A DNA stretch of 64,000 bases from Affinirhizobium straminoryzae (GCF_007004135.1 NZ_VJMG01000007.1:18711-82710), one strand, 5' to 3'. Positions 27,131 through 36,908 are shown, counted from the stretch's first letter. Notes: a model not told the origin generated them from the letters alone. Program-made: numbers and translations.

Positions 27131-28000
27131 TCAGCCGGCCTTCAGTTCGTAGAAATCGGCGATCACGCGCCAGGCCTCTTCAGCCGTTTCCACGAAACTG
27201 ATGAGATCCATGTCTTCCGGCGCAATGGTGCCGAACTCCGCCAGCGCCTCGAAATTGATGATCTTGCGCCAGAAGGCTTCTGCAAACAGGATCAGCGGAA
27301 TGCGCTCCATGCGCCGCGTCTGGATCAGCGTCAGCGCCTCGAACAGCTCGTCCAGCGTGCCGAAGCCGCCGGGAAACACCGCAATTGCCCGCGCCCGCAT
27401 CAGGAAATGCATCTTGCGGATGGCAAAGTAGTGAAAGTTGAAGCTGAGCGCCGGCGTCACATACTGGTTGGGCGCCTGCTCGTGCGGCAGCAGGATGTTG
27501 AGGCCCATGCTTGGCGCCCCCGCCTCTGCCGCGCCACGATTGCCGGCTTCCATGACGCCCGGCCCGCCGCCGGTGACGACCACGAATTCCTGATGCGCAT
27601 GGCGCGCGGATTCGCCGGCACAGAGCACGGCGAACTTGCGCGCCTCCTCGTAATAGACAGAGGCCTCCTCCAGGCTCTTGCGCTGCGTCTCGTTGCGCGC
27701 CGCCCAGGGTTCCGCGCCGGGCGCGGGAATGCGCGCGCCGCCGAACAGCACAACGGTGGACTTGATGCCCATCTCCGTCAGGATCATCTCGGGCTTCAGC
27801 AGTTCGAGTTGCAGACGCACCGGCCGCAGTTCGTCGCGACACAGGAAGTCTTCGTCCGCATAGGCGAGCCGATAGGAGGGCGACACCGATTGCGGTGTTT
27901 TCGGAATGGCGCGCGCCCTGAGCTTGTCGACCGAGCTGTCCTTCAGCGGATCGAACACGCCGCCCTTGCGCCTCAGCCTGTCGCTCTTGCCCGCTGCCAT
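27131..28000 (-). CDS. LOG-family protein (lysine-decarboxylase-like Rossmann fold)
   Basis: A 289-residue protein with the LOG signatures G-G-G-P-G-V-M-E-A and P-G-G-F-G-T-L-D-E-L-F-E. LOG proteins release free cytokinin bases or hydrolyse nucleoside monophosphates (as PpnN does). This is the longer bacterial subgroup with an N-terminal extension of about 80 residues, so nucleotide 5'-monophosphate glycosylase activity is a better guess than cytokinin activation. I chose the ATG at 28000 because GGAGGA sits just before it; an ATG five codons upstream overlaps that site. Confidence 0.83.
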   Translation of the reverse strand: MAAGKSDRLRRKGGVFDPLKDSSVDKLRARAIPKTPQSVSPSYRLAYADEDFLCRDELRPVRLQLELLKPEMILTEMGIKSTVVLFGGARIPAPGAEPWAARNETQRKSLEEASVYYEEARKFAVLCAGESARHAHQEFVVVTGGGPGVMEAGNRGAAEAGAPSMGLNILLPHEQAPNQYVTPALSFNFHYFAIRKMHFLMRARAIAVFPGGFGTLDELFEALTLIQTRRMERIPLILFAEAFWRKIINFEALAEFGTIAPEDMDLISFVETAEEAWRVIADFYELKAG

Positions 28001-28140
28001 GGGTCTATCCTCCATATTCTAGCCTTCAAACCCTTGTCTAACGCGCAATCGATTACGAATCCGTAGGTTCCCGCCAAATTGTCATCGCCCGGTGCAGCCT
28101 CCTGGCCGGACGGGGCAAGACGCCGGAACGCCAAACCACG

Positions 28141-28169
28141 TTGACGCCCGAGAGGCGGTCGCTTAGATC
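28141..28169 (+). promoter_or_regulatory. Promoter candidate for dapDE
   Basis: TTGACG (28141-28146), 17 bases, TAGATC (28164-28169), about 70 bases before dapD. The rest of the 241-base gap 28001-28241 shows no gene. Confidence 0.45.
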
Positions 28170-28241
28170 AATCCTCAAGACTTTGCCAGCCGGCAGAAAG
28201 CGTCCCCTCATCACGTTCCGTTTGACAGCCAAGGACTTCCG

Positions 28242-29111
28242 ATGACCAGCCCCGCGAACCAGGACTTCGCCACCCTCGAAGCAACGATCGAAAACGCCTT
28301 CGACAATCGCGACAGCGTGACCATCAGCACGAAGGGCGAAATCCGCGATGCGGTGGATGAGGCTCTGACCCTTCTCGACAACGGCACGCTGCGTGTTGCC
28401 TCCCGCGGCGAGGACGGCAGCTGGACCGTTCGCCAGTGGCTGAAGAAGGCCGTTCTTCTGTCCTTCCGTCTCAACGATATGGAGGTCGTCAAGGGCGGCC
28501 CCGGCGCCTCCACATGGTGGGACAAGGTGCCCTCCAAGTTCGAAGGCTGGGGCGAGAACCAGTTCCGCGCCGCCGGCTTCCGTGCCGTCCCGAATGCCGT
28601 CGTGCGCCGCTCGGCCTATGTCTCCAAGGGCGTCGTGCTGATGCCCTCCTTCGTCAATCTCGGCGCCTATGTCGGCGAGAATACCATGGTCGACACCTGG
28701 GCGACCGTCGGCTCCTGCGCCCAGATCGGCGCCAACGTGCACCTCTCGGGTGGCGTGGGCATCGGCGGCGTTCTGGAACCGCTCCAGGCCGGCCCGACGA
28801 TCATCGAGGACAACTGCTTCATCGGCGCGCGTTCCGAAGTGGTCGAAGGCTGCATCATCCGCGAAGGTTCGGTGCTCGGCATGGGCGTCTACATCGGCAA
28901 GTCGACCAAGATCGTCGACCGCGCCACGGGCGAGGTGATGTATGGCGAAGTACCGCCCTATTCCGTCGTCGTCGCCGGCTCCATGCCGTCAGCCAATGCC
29001 ACGATGGGCAACGGCCAGCCTGCACCGCATCTCTATTGCGCTGTCATCGTCAAGCGTGTGGATGAGAAGACCCGCTCGAAGACCGGCATCAACGAACTGC
29101 TGCGCGACTGA
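28242..29111 (+). CDS. dapD: 2,3,4,5-tetrahydropyridine-2,6-dicarboxylate N-succinyltransferase
   Basis: Uses succinyl-CoA to succinylate tetrahydrodipicolinate in lysine and diaminopimelate synthesis. Of 289 residues, the left-handed beta-helix is visible as hexapeptide repeats from about 125 to 230 (for example [16 protein letters not shown]). Followed 17 bases later by dapE, the enzyme two steps on. Confidence 0.97.
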   Translation: MTSPANQDFATLEATIENAFDNRDSVTISTKGEIRDAVDEALTLLDNGTLRVASRGEDGSWTVRQWLKKAVLLSFRLNDMEVVKGGPGASTWWDKVPSKFEGWGENQFRAAGFRAVPNAVVRRSAYVSKGVVLMPSFVNLGAYVGENTMVDTWATVGSCAQIGANVHLSGGVGIGGVLEPLQAGPTIIEDNCFIGARSEVVEGCIIREGSVLGMGVYIGKSTKIVDRATGEVMYGEVPPYSVVVAGSMPSANATMGNGQPAPHLYCAVIVKRVDEKTRSKTGINELLRD

Positions 29112-29128
29112 GCAAGGGCCTGATCCCG

Positions 29129-30322
29129 ATGTCCGTCACGAACGCGGCCGACAATCTGGCCACCCTGATCCGTTGCCCCTCCGTCACCCCGGCGGAAGGC
29201 GGGGCGCTTGTCGCGCTTGAGGCGATGCTGGCGCCGCTCGGTTTTGCCGTCGAGCGCGTCACCGCCAGCGAGGCGGGGACGCCGGACATCGAAAACCTCT
29301 ATGCCCGCCTCGGCAGCGACGGCCCGCATCTGATGTTTGCCGGGCATACCGATGTTGTGCCGGTGGGAGACGAGGCGGCCTGGACGCATCCGCCCTTTGC
29401 GGCGGAGATTGCCGGCGGAGAGATGTTCGGCCGCGGCGCCGTGGACATGAAGGGCGGCATTGCCTGCTTCGTGGCGGCACTTGCCCGCTACGTGGAAAAG
29501 CACGGGGCGCCGAAGGGCTCGGTCTCCTTCCTCATCACCGGCGACGAGGAAGGCCCGGCGATCAACGGCACCGTCAAGCTGCTGGAATGGGCGGCGGAGA
29601 GGGGCGAGCGCTGGGATGCCTGTCTCGTCGGCGAGCCGACCAATCCCGACCATCTGGGTGATATGATCAAGATCGGCCGCCGCGGCTCGATCTCCGGCTT
29701 CGTCACCGTGCATGGCGTGCAGGGCCATGCAGCCTATCCGCATCTGGCCGACAATCCGTTGCGGGCCGTCGCCACCATGGCAACCGCGCTGATGCATCCC
29801 CCGCTCGACACCGGCACCGAGAACTTTCCGCCGACCAATCTGGAAGTGACCACCATCGATACCGGCAACCGCGCGACGAATGTCATTCCCGCGCGCGCGC
29901 GTTTCGATTTCAACGTGCGCTTCAATGACCTCTGGACCGCCGAGAGCCTGCAGGACGAGCTGGTGCGCCGGCTGGATGCGGCAGCCGCCGACCAGACGCT
30001 ACGCCCCGGCCGCGCGCCGATCCGCTACGAGATCACCTGGTCGGAACGGCCGAGCCATGTGTTCCTGACGCGCAACGATGCGCTGATTTCGTCCTTGTCG
30101 GGCGCCGTCGAGGCCGTGACCGGCAAGGTGCCGGCGCTCTCCACCACCGGCGGCACATCGGATGCCCGCTTCATCAAGGATTACTGCCCCGTGGTGGAAT
30201 TCGGGCTGGTGGGCCAGACCATGCACATGGTGGACGAACGGGTGGCGCTGGCGGATCTGGAGACGCTCACCACCATCTACGAGACCTTCATCGAGCGCTG
30301 GTTCCAGCATGCGGCCAGCTGA
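29129..30322 (+). CDS. dapE: Succinyl-diaminopimelate desuccinylase
   Basis: Dinuclear zinc M20 hydrolase producing LL-diaminopimelate and succinate. At 397 residues it has the metal and catalytic motifs [21 protein letters not shown] and T-G-D-E-E-G-P-A, plus the C-terminal G-G-T-S-D-A-R-F and G-Q-T-M-H-M. Overlaps the next gene by 14 bases, so the downstream membrane protein is probably in the same operon. Confidence 0.97.
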   Translation: MSVTNAADNLATLIRCPSVTPAEGGALVALEAMLAPLGFAVERVTASEAGTPDIENLYARLGSDGPHLMFAGHTDVVPVGDEAAWTHPPFAAEIAGGEMFGRGAVDMKGGIACFVAALARYVEKHGAPKGSVSFLITGDEEGPAINGTVKLLEWAAERGERWDACLVGEPTNPDHLGDMIKIGRRGSISGFVTVHGVQGHAAYPHLADNPLRAVATMATALMHPPLDTGTENFPPTNLEVTTIDTGNRATNVIPARARFDFNVRFNDLWTAESLQDELVRRLDAAAADQTLRPGRAPIRYEITWSERPSHVFLTRNDALISSLSGAVEAVTGKVPALSTTGGTSDARFIKDYCPVVEFGLVGQTMHMVDERVALADLETLTTIYETFIERWFQHAAS

Positions 30323-30926
30323 GGAGATCCGCCATCACCTCGGCGGGCTCGTTCTGCTGGCCCGCGGCGATGCGCGCGGCCTCTCCCATTTCGACATTTC
30401 GGACGAAGGCGTGATCCGCTCGTTCAGGGCCATTCTCTATTGCCTGCCGGCGCTGCTGCTTTCCGCCATCCTGTGGCGCATCGGCTTCCTGCAGGTGGTG
30501 CCCGATGGCGGCCGCGGACATCTCGTCTTTGTCTATCAGGTTCTCGCGGTCAATTTGGCCTGCTGGGGCATGGCGTTGCTGTCGGTGGCCCTGGCCTCTC
30601 TCCTGCTCGGCCTTCGGCCGCTGGCACGCCCGCTGATCGTCATGGTGAACTGGGGCGGCGTCGCCGTGGTGCATGGCGGCTATCTGCTGCTTCTGCCGCT
30701 GCTGCTGCTGATCGGTGGCGGCACGGTCTGGCTCTGGCTTGCCCGCCTCGCCGTGCTGGCGCTCGCCGTCACCCTGCTGCTGTCGATGCTCTGGCCCATT
30801 GCCCACACCGTCATCGGCGGGCCGCGGTGGCGGCGGAGCCTTATTGTGTCGGTCGTCGTGCTTCTGCCGCTCTGGATAGCGCAGACCCTTGAAACTTCGA
30901 TGGGACTGCATATTCCCTATGGCTGA
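30309..30926 (+). CDS. Uncharacterised membrane protein A, downstream of dapE
   Basis: A 205-residue protein with about five hydrophobic segments and no known motif. A soluble N-terminus of about 35 residues contains [14 protein letters not shown], shared with the next gene product ([14 protein letters not shown]). The two share length, topology and the W-R-x4-Q segment, so they look like a tandem duplication. The ATG at 30309 lies inside the end of dapE. Role unknown; the dapDE context suggests an envelope function but does not show it. Confidence 0.8.
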   Translation: MRPAEEIRHHLGGLVLLARGDARGLSHFDISDEGVIRSFRAILYCLPALLLSAILWRIGFLQVVPDGGRGHLVFVYQVLAVNLACWGMALLSVALASLLLGLRPLARPLIVMVNWGGVAVVHGGYLLLLPLLLLIGGGTVWLWLARLAVLALAVTLLLSMLWPIAHTVIGGPRWRRSLIVSVVVLLPLWIAQTLETSMGLHIPYG

Positions 30927-30931
30927 AACAC

Positions 30932-31552
30932 ATGTCCCTCCCGGAGCCTCGTCGCTTGCCCTCCTTCACTGAAGTCAAACTCTATCTTTTCGGCCTGTGG
31001 CTGCTGATCAAGGGCAACCGTGCGGGCTTCCAGTATCTCGATCTCTCCGACCGCGGCATGATGCGTTCCTTCTGGGCGATTGCCTGGTGCGCGCCGGCCA
31101 TTGCTTTCTCCTGGGTGTGGTGGCGCTTCGCCTATATGCAGGGGCTGCCGCCCAGCCAGTCGCTGGGAGCCATATTCTTCCTGCGCATGGCGATGCTGGA
31201 GGCGGCGAACTGGATCCTGCCGCTGGTGCTCGCCGGCATTCTGGCACTGTTGCTCGGCATCGGCCGCTTCTTTCCGGCGATCGTGCTGGTCACCAACTGG
31301 CTATCGCTGCCGTTTTCCTACCTTTACGGCGTGCTGAGCCTTGTGCTGGTGGCGCTCCCGGGGCTGACAGGTCTTGTCGCTCTCATCTGGCTTGCCGCCA
31401 TTGTCGCGCTGATCGTGGCGATGTCGCGCATCTTCCGGATGGTGTTCGGCGATCAGCGCCTGATGATCGCGACGATCACCATGGTGCTGATCGTGCCCTC
31501 ACTCCTCATCTCCGATGCGCTGGAGCGCTTCCTGGACGTCTATCCGGGCTAA
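30932..31552 (+). CDS. Uncharacterised membrane protein B, paralog of A
   Basis: A 206-residue protein with about five hydrophobic segments, starting five bases after the preceding stop. The N-terminal region [12 protein letters not shown] and the [12 protein letters not shown] segment align with protein A. The last 54 bases run antisense over the end of truA, so both C-termini are encoded in the same DNA. No function can be assigned. Confidence 0.8.
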   Translation: MSLPEPRRLPSFTEVKLYLFGLWLLIKGNRAGFQYLDLSDRGMMRSFWAIAWCAPAIAFSWVWWRFAYMQGLPPSQSLGAIFFLRMAMLEAANWILPLVLAGILALLLGIGRFFPAIVLVTNWLSLPFSYLYGVLSLVLVALPGLTGLVALIWLAAIVALIVAMSRIFRMVFGDQRLMIATITMVLIVPSLLISDALERFLDVYPG

Positions 31553-32308
31553 GCCCTCGGCATCCGGATAATCCACCTGCATGAAATAGAGCCCTTCCGG
31601 CGGCGCGACCGGACCGCAGGCGGCGCGATCCCGCGCCTCCAGCGCGTCCTGCACATCCTGCGGCGTCATCCTGCCCTCCCCCGCCAGCTTCAGCGTGCCG
31701 GCAAAGGAACGGATCTGGTTGTGCAGAAAACTCTGCGCGGTGGCGCGGATCTCGATGAGATCGCCGTGGCGGGTCACATCCAGCCGATCCAGCGTGCGCA
31801 CGGGGCTTTTCGCCTGGCAATGGGCGGAGCGGAAGGTGGTGAAATCGTGATGGCCGACGAGCCTCTGGGCGGCCGCGTGCATGGCCTCGTGATCCAGTTC
31901 CTTCGCCACCCACCAGGCACGCTTAGCGTCGATGGCAAGCGGCGATTTGCGCGAGATGATGCGATAGAGATAATGCCGCCGGAGCGCCGTAAAGCGGGCG
32001 TCGAAGACATCAGGCACGGCCTCGACGGAAATGATCGACACTTTCTCGCCGGCAAGCGCCAGATGCGCGTTCAGCGCGTTGCGCAGCTTGTAAGGCGCCC
32101 AGTCGCGGGACAGATCCGCATGCACCACCTGGCCGAGCGCATGCACGCCGGAATCAGTGCGCCCGGCCGCGCGGATGCTGACCGTCTCCCGCGTCAGGGA
32201 CAGGATAGCCCCCTCGATCGCGGACTGCACCGAATGACCATTCTCCTGCCGCTGCCAACCGACATAGGGCGTGCCGTCATATTCGACGGTCATCTTGAAA
32301 CGCGGCAT
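31499..32308 (-). CDS. truA: tRNA pseudouridine(38-40) synthase
   Basis: Converts uridines 38-40 in the anticodon arm of many tRNAs to pseudouridine. The catalytic Asp is in [11 protein letters not shown]. At 269 residues it is slightly longer than the common ~250, and the extra C-terminus ([12 protein letters not shown] and on) is the part overlapping the convergent membrane protein gene. Its ATG overlaps the fmt stop by one base, so it is coupled to fmt. Confidence 0.96.
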   Translation of the reverse strand: MPRFKMTVEYDGTPYVGWQRQENGHSVQSAIEGAILSLTRETVSIRAAGRTDSGVHALGQVVHADLSRDWAPYKLRNALNAHLALAGEKVSIISVEAVPDVFDARFTALRRHYLYRIISRKSPLAIDAKRAWWVAKELDHEAMHAAAQRLVGHHDFTTFRSAHCQAKSPVRTLDRLDVTRHGDLIEIRATAQSFLHNQIRSFAGTLKLAGEGRMTPQDVQDALEARDRAACGPVAPPEGLYFMQVDYPDAEGLARIDVQEALQRIGDEE

Positions 32309-33243
32309 CAGGCGAGCCTCGTGCCCGATGCGAGCGGCGTGCCGCGCAGGAATTCCTCGGCCGCCAGCGGCTTGCCACCCGCCTTCTGCAAGCGCGTCAG
32401 CCGAACCGCCCCCTCGCCACAGGCCACCGTCAGATGCTCATCGAGGATCGTGCCGGCCGCGCCCTCTCCGTCGGCCAGCGTGCTTTCGAGCACCTTGATG
32501 CGCTCCGGCCGGCCGTTGATCTCGGCCTCGAACCAGGCGCCGGGAAAGGGCGACAGGCCACGGACATGATCATGCACCGCCTTGGCGGGCCGGGAAAAAT
32601 CGATGCGCGTCTCGCCCTTGTCGATCTTGGCGGCGTAGAGCACGCCCTCCTCCGGCTGCGGCGTCAGCGGCAGCGCGCCGGCCTCCAGCCGCGCCATGGC
32701 CTCTACCATGGCCTTCGCGCCGACCGCCATCAGAGTGTCGTGCAAGGCGCCGGCCGTGGTGTCCGGCCCGATCGGAACTTCGGCGGTCAGCGCCACCGGG
32801 CCGGTATCCAGCCCCTTTTCCATCTGCATCACCATCATGCCGGTCTTCTCGTCACCTGCCATGATCGCCCGCTGGATGGGAGCGGCCCCGCGCCAGCGCG
32901 GCAGAAGCGACGCATGACCATTGTAGCAGCCGAGTCGCGTCGCCTCGAGCACCTCGACCGGCAACAGCAGGCCATAGGCCACCACCACGGCGACATCGGC
33001 GCCCAGTGCACGCACACGGGCACGCTCCTCTGCCGCCTTGAAATTCAGAGGCGTGAAGACAGGAAACCCGAGCGCCTCGGCCGCCTGATGCACCGGGGAC
33101 TTCTGCAGATCGAGCCCGCGGCGCCCGCCTGGACGCGGCGGCTGGGTGTAGACCGCAACGATCTCGTGGCCAGCCTCCGCCAGTGCCTTCAGCGTCGGCA
33201 CGGAAAATTCCGGTGTTCCCATGAAGATGATGCTGAGCGCCAT
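32308..33243 (-). CDS. fmt: Methionyl-tRNA formyltransferase
   Basis: Formylates initiator Met-tRNA using 10-formyl-THF. Of 311 residues, the N-terminal G-T-P-E-F-S-V-P and the catalytic region [14 protein letters not shown] are intact. I chose the ATG at 33243 ([13 protein letters not shown]); eleven more codons are open upstream. In most rhizobia def and fmt are neighbours; here a vapBC-type module separates them, and the toxin ends only 19 bases before fmt. Confidence 0.96.
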   Translation of the reverse strand: MALSIIFMGTPEFSVPTLKALAEAGHEIVAVYTQPPRPGGRRGLDLQKSPVHQAAEALGFPVFTPLNFKAAEERARVRALGADVAVVVAYGLLLPVEVLEATRLGCYNGHASLLPRWRGAAPIQRAIMAGDEKTGMMVMQMEKGLDTGPVALTAEVPIGPDTTAGALHDTLMAVGAKAMVEAMARLEAGALPLTPQPEEGVLYAAKIDKGETRIDFSRPAKAVHDHVRGLSPFPGAWFEAEINGRPERIKVLESTLADGEGAAGTILDEHLTVACGEGAVRLTRLQKAGGKPLAAEEFLRGTPLASGTRLA

Positions 33244-33262
33244 GAAGTCCGTCCTGTTGTCG

Positions 33263-33685
33263 TCAGCCGACTTCAAACGGGTTTACGAGCCGAAGATCAA
33301 GCCCTTCGACGTCTTTTGTGTTGCGGGTGGCAGGGCTTGCGCCATGGCTAAGGCAAATGGCGGCGATCATGGCATCCTGCACGCCCATCGGCCGGCCGAT
33401 GGCATCGCGGCGGGCGTGGATCTGGCCGGTTCTCTCTGCATCGGCAATCGTCCACTCCAGGATCCGGTTGTCGAATCTCTCTTCGATCAGTCGTCCGAGA
33501 ACCCGATGATAGCGATCCGATCCAGACTGCCGCAAAATGCGATCCGCCCCGTAGATCTGCTCCATGATTACCACGCTGCAGAGGTAAAGGGACCCGAAAT
33601 CACTCGCCTCAAACCAGCGAAGGACATTGGCATTCATCCTCGGCCGGGAGAACTCCGAGACGATATTGGTGTCGAGCACGATCAC
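33263..33685 (-). CDS. vapC: PIN-domain toxin of VapC/FitB type
   Basis: A 140-residue PIN-domain ribonuclease. The acidic active-site residues are visible: Asp in [10 protein letters not shown], Glu in V-I-M-E-Q-I-Y-G-A, Asp in V-Q-D-A-M-I-A-A and the T-R-N-T-K-D-V segment, so it should be active. I chose the GTG at 33685, which begins V-I-V-L-D-T-N and overlaps a TGA (GTGA) that would end the antitoxin in the -1 frame. Several VapC toxins cleave initiator tRNA or rRNA; the target here is unknown. Located between def and fmt. Confidence 0.85.
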   Translation of the reverse strand: MIVLDTNIVSEFSRPRMNANVLRWFEASDFGSLYLCSVVIMEQIYGADRILRQSGSDRYHRVLGRLIEERFDNRILEWTIADAERTGQIHARRDAIGRPMGVQDAMIAAICLSHGASPATRNTKDVEGLDLRLVNPFEVG

Positions 33686-33968
33686 TCGAGGTCTTCGGGT
33701 GGCCTGCCGAACTCCGCTTTCGCTCCGCTTCCACCTCATCCATGATTCCGGAAAATTCCTCATCGAGGGCGCCTTCCTCGACGAAGATCGAGCGGATCGC
33801 ATCGAAGGCCGTCTGTGCAGGAGGGTCGGCGTCAGGCTCTGTCAGTTGCAGACCTTTCCGCAGCAGGTCTTCTGCCTCTTCGCACGAGGTGCGCCCAGCT
33901 CGGCTCGCCCGCGCCGCGATCTGGTGTGCGAGTTTTTCATCCAGATTTCTGATCAACAGGTCGCCCAA
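33609..33968 (-). CDS. vapB: Antitoxin of VapB/FitA type, with an apparent -1 frame change
   Basis: Ribbon-helix-helix antitoxin, from M-G-D-L-L-I-R-N-L-D-E-K-L (TTG start at 33968 after GGGAGGG). In the uninterrupted frame it has 119 residues and overlaps the toxin by 77 bases, and the last 35 residues look non-natural ([12 protein letters not shown]). Shifting to the -1 frame at A-AAG (33717-33720) gives [11 protein letters not shown] and a TGA at 33684-33682 that overlaps the toxin GTG, total 95 residues. That is the normal arrangement. So a one-base deletion, a sequencing error, or programmed frameshifting must be considered. Confidence 0.7.
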   Translation of the reverse strand: MGDLLIRNLDEKLAHQIAARASRAGRTSCEEAEDLLRKGLQLTEPDADPPAQTAFDAIRSIFVEEGALDEEFSGIMDEVEAERKRSSAGHPKTSSDRARHQYRLGVLPAEDECQCPSLV

Positions 33969-33981
33969 GGGCCACCCTCCC

Positions 33982-34000
33982 TGATGTCAATCTCATCATA
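33982..34000 (-). promoter_or_regulatory. Candidate vapBC operator and -10
   Basis: The inverted repeat TGATG-N7-CATCA (33982-33998) overlaps a TATGAT -10-like hexamer read on the minus strand (33995-34000). It lies just before the antitoxin ribosome site, as in autoregulated toxin-antitoxin operons. No clear -35. Confidence 0.35.
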
Positions 34001-34027
34001 GGAAGACGGCGGCCGGGCTTCAAGCAG

Positions 34028-34549
34028 TCAGATGGCCTTGGGTTTCGACTTGGCGGCCTTGGTGAAGCGCTTGATCACCATCTCGCGCTTCAGGCGGGAA
34101 ATATGGTCGATGAACAATACGCCGTTCAGGTGGTCGATCTCGTGCTGCAGGCAGGTGGCCAGAAGCCCGTCGGCCTCCAGCAGGTGCTCCTTGCCGTCGC
34201 GGCCGACGTGGCGCACGGTGACTGCCGCCGGGCGCTCCACCTCGGCATAGTATTCCGGAATCGACAGGCAGCCTTCCTCGTAGACCGAACGCTCGTCGGA
34301 GGACGCAACGATCTCCGGGTTGATGATCACCAGCGGCTGCTTCTCCTCGCCCTCGCGCGAGACGTCCACCACCAGGATGCGACGCGGCACGCCGATCTGG
34401 ATGCCGGCAAGGCCTATGCCCGGGGCGTCATACATGGTTTCCAGCATGTCGTCGGCCAGTTGCAGCACGTCGGCATTGACCTGCTCGATCGGCTGGGACA
34501 CCTGACGCAGAAGGGGATCGGGAAGAATGATAAGAGGCTTGATCGTCAT
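34028..34549 (-). CDS. def: Peptide deformylase
   Basis: Metal-dependent removal of the formyl group from nascent proteins. Of 173 residues, motif 1 G-I-G-L-A-G-I-Q (44-51, with Gly in place of the commoner Ala at 49), motif 2 E-G-C-L-S with metal ligand Cys94, and motif 3 Q-H-E-I-D-H with His136, Glu137 and His140 are intact. The ATG at 34549 follows GGGAGG. Gene order def, vapBC, fmt, truA on one strand suggests one transcript or an interrupted one. Divergent from rmuC. Confidence 0.96.
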   Translation of the reverse strand: MTIKPLIILPDPLLRQVSQPIEQVNADVLQLADDMLETMYDAPGIGLAGIQIGVPRRILVVDVSREGEEKQPLVIINPEIVASSDERSVYEEGCLSIPEYYAEVERPAAVTVRHVGRDGKEHLLEADGLLATCLQHEIDHLNGVLFIDHISRLKREMVIKRFTKAAKSKPKAI

Positions 34550-34672
34550 GCGCCTCCCATACTCCATCTTTTCCGAGGAGGAAACTGGCCGAAAGGCGGG
34601 TTTTGCGTGGCAAAACGCATTTGTTCCCGTTTTGATCTTTCGTCCTCACCCAAACTCCGCTACCGTTTGACG

Positions 34673-35866
34673 ATGCAGAACGACAGCCTTCGCCTCTTCG
34701 ACCAGATCCTCGCCCTCCTTGCCGGCCCGGGCGGCCTGTTTCTCCTTGGCGGCCTTGCCATCGGGCTTGTGCTGTCGCTGCTTTTGCGGCGCGGCGGACA
34801 GGCAGACAAGGCCGGGCTGGACCTTCGTCTGGCGGAACTGATGCAGGCCCAGATGGAAATGCAGGGCCGCGTCGCGGCGATGACGGATGCGCTCGGCAGC
34901 CGGCAGGCGGAACTCAACCGCGCCATCAACCAGCGCCTCGACGGCATGTCGCATCGGCTGGGTTCCACGATTGCCGAACAGACGCGCACCACACACGACA
35001 ACCTGCGCCGGCTGCAGGAGCGGCTTGCCGTCATCGACGCCGCCCAGAGCAATATCCAGACGCTCGCCCGCGACGTCGTCGGGCTGCAGGCGATCCTCTC
35101 CAACAAGCAGACGCGCGGCGCCTTCGGCCAGGGCCGCATGGAGGCGATCATAGCGGATGCCCTTCCACAAGGGGCCTACAGTTTCCAGGCGACACTTTCC
35201 AACGGCTTGCGACCGGATTGCCTCGTACCCATGCCGAACGGGGCGCCGCCGCTCGTCATCGATGCCAAGTTTCCGCTGGAAGCCTGGCATGCCTTTCGCG
35301 AGGCCACCCAGCCGGAGGCGCGCAAGGCCGCCGGCCAGCAATTCCGCCGGGATCTCGAAACCCATATCCGCGACGTCTCGGAAAAATACCTGATCGCCGG
35401 CGAAACGCAGGAGACGGCCTTCCTCTTCGTGCCATCCGAATCCATCTTCGCGGAGATCCACGAGCATTTCGAGGGCGTGGTGCAGAAGGCGCAGCGTGCC
35501 CGCATCGTCATCGTCTCCCCCTCGCTGCTGATGCTGTCGATCCAGGTCATCCAGGCTGTGCTGAAGGATCAGCGCATGCGCGAACAGGCGCATCTGATCC
35601 AGGGCGAAGTGGCGTTGCTGATGGAGGATCTGCTGCGGCTGGACGAGCGCACCCGCAAGCTGCAGGCACATTTCCAGGCCGCGACGCGCGATGTGGAGCA
35701 GATCCTCACCTCATCCGACAAGCTGACCCGCCGCGGCGCCCGTATCGGCGCGCTCGAACTGGAACAGCCGGTGGCAAAACCGTCCGCACCGTCCGAGCCC
35801 CCGGTGGAGCGTGCCGTCGAAAGCCGGACGGGACTTCTGAAGCTGAGGGTGGTTGACGAGGATTGA
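34673..35866 (+). CDS. rmuC: RmuC-family protein (DNA recombination)
   Basis: A 397-residue membrane-anchored protein: N-terminal TM (about 15-36), coiled coil (about 45-145, many Gln/Arg/Leu heptads), then the RmuC domain with a PD-(D/E)XK-like nuclease core, P-L-V-I-D-A-K-F-P-L-E-A-W. E. coli RmuC limits inversion of short inverted repeats; biochemical role is still unclear. ATG at 34673 begins M-Q-N-D-S-L; the frame is open far upstream over def but that is antisense sequence. Confidence 0.92.
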   Translation: MQNDSLRLFDQILALLAGPGGLFLLGGLAIGLVLSLLLRRGGQADKAGLDLRLAELMQAQMEMQGRVAAMTDALGSRQAELNRAINQRLDGMSHRLGSTIAEQTRTTHDNLRRLQERLAVIDAAQSNIQTLARDVVGLQAILSNKQTRGAFGQGRMEAIIADALPQGAYSFQATLSNGLRPDCLVPMPNGAPPLVIDAKFPLEAWHAFREATQPEARKAAGQQFRRDLETHIRDVSEKYLIAGETQETAFLFVPSESIFAEIHEHFEGVVQKAQRARIVIVSPSLLMLSIQVIQAVLKDQRMREQAHLIQGEVALLMEDLLRLDERTRKLQAHFQAATRDVEQILTSSDKLTRRGARIGALELEQPVAKPSAPSEPPVERAVESRTGLLKLRVVDED

Positions 35867-35923
35867 CCCGCTCGGGCAGTGTCCGCCGCACAGGAAACAC
35901 CAGCACGCAGGGCTTCACACCTC

Positions 35924-36823
35924 ATGATCACTGTCTTCGGTTCCGTCAACATGGACCTCATCGCCACCACGGCGCGCCTGCCGCAGCCGGGAGAAACGGT
36001 GGCAGGCGACAGCTTCTCCACCGCCGCCGGCGGCAAGGGCGCCAACCAGGCGCTGGCGGCCCAGCGCGCCGGAAGCCCCGTGCGCATGGTGGCCGCCGTC
36101 GGCAATGACGGCTTCGCCACACCGGCACTCGCCCTGCTGGACGCCGCCGGCGCCGATCTGTCCGCCGTGCGCCGCGTCAGCGAACCCACCGGCACGGCGC
36201 TGATTCTGGTCGGCGGCGATGGCGAGAACATGATCGCCGTCGTGCCAGGCGCCAACGGCATCTTCCTGCCGGAAGACGGCACGGCCGCCGTCTCAGGCAT
36301 GGCCGATGGCGATACGCTGATGCTGCAGATGGAAGTGCCGGCCGCGGCCGTCGAAGCAGCCATGCAGGCGGCGAAGGCGCGCGGCATCCGCACCCTGTTC
36401 AACACCGCGCCGCTGACGACGGATGCCATCCGGCTGGCCGGTCTTGCCTCCATCGTGGTCGCCAACGAAACCGAATTCGAGCTGCTGATCGGCAAGCATG
36501 ATCTCGACGATGCGGCGCGGCTTGCCGAAATGCAGCAGTTGCATGCGAAGACGGGCCAGACGCTGGTGGTGACGCTTGGCGGCGACGGAGTCGTGGCGCT
36601 GCATGCCGGCGAGGTACTGCGGGCCAAGGGCCTTGTCATCGAACCGGTCGATACCGTCGGCGCCGGCGACACCTTCTGCGGCTATCTCGCGGCAAGCCTC
36701 GACCAGGGGCTGGATTTTGCCACAGCGCTACGTCGGGCGGCGGTGGCAGGCTCGCTCGCCTGCCTGAAGCCAGGCGCACAGCCGGCCATTCCCACAGCTG
36801 GCGAGGTGGCGGCGCGGCTCTGA
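35924..36823 (+). CDS. rbsK: Ribokinase (PfkB family)
   Basis: A 299-residue PfkB sugar kinase phosphorylating ribose at O5. Signatures: G-S-V-N-M-D-L near the start, G-G-K-G-A-N-Q-A, and the C-terminal catalytic D-T-V-G-A-G-D-T-F-C-G-Y. G-S-V-N-M-D-L and the G-G-K-G-A-N-Q segment favour ribokinase over other PfkB members, but no ribose transporter is adjacent. ATG at 35924. Starts 57 bases after rmuC. Confidence 0.85.
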   Translation: MITVFGSVNMDLIATTARLPQPGETVAGDSFSTAAGGKGANQALAAQRAGSPVRMVAAVGNDGFATPALALLDAAGADLSAVRRVSEPTGTALILVGGDGENMIAVVPGANGIFLPEDGTAAVSGMADGDTLMLQMEVPAAAVEAAMQAAKARGIRTLFNTAPLTTDAIRLAGLASIVVANETEFELLIGKHDLDDAARLAEMQQLHAKTGQTLVVTLGGDGVVALHAGEVLRAKGLVIEPVDTVGAGDTFCGYLAASLDQGLDFATALRRAAVAGSLACLKPGAQPAIPTAGEVAARL

Positions 36824-36872
36824 ACGCTGCGGCGCCGACAGGACAAACCTGCGGAACGGTCGCTTGCGAAAA

Positions 36873-36902
36873 CTTGCACTGGCCGTTCCGGCACACCATA
36901 TT
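36873..36902 (+). promoter_or_regulatory. Sigma-32 (RpoH)-type promoter of the small heat-shock gene
   Basis: CTTGCA (36873-36878), 17 bases, CCATATT (36896-36902). This resembles the rhizobial heat-shock promoter CTTGAA-N17-CCTATAT. Predicted transcription start near 36909. Confidence 0.6.
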
Positions 36903-36908
36903 GCTCGT

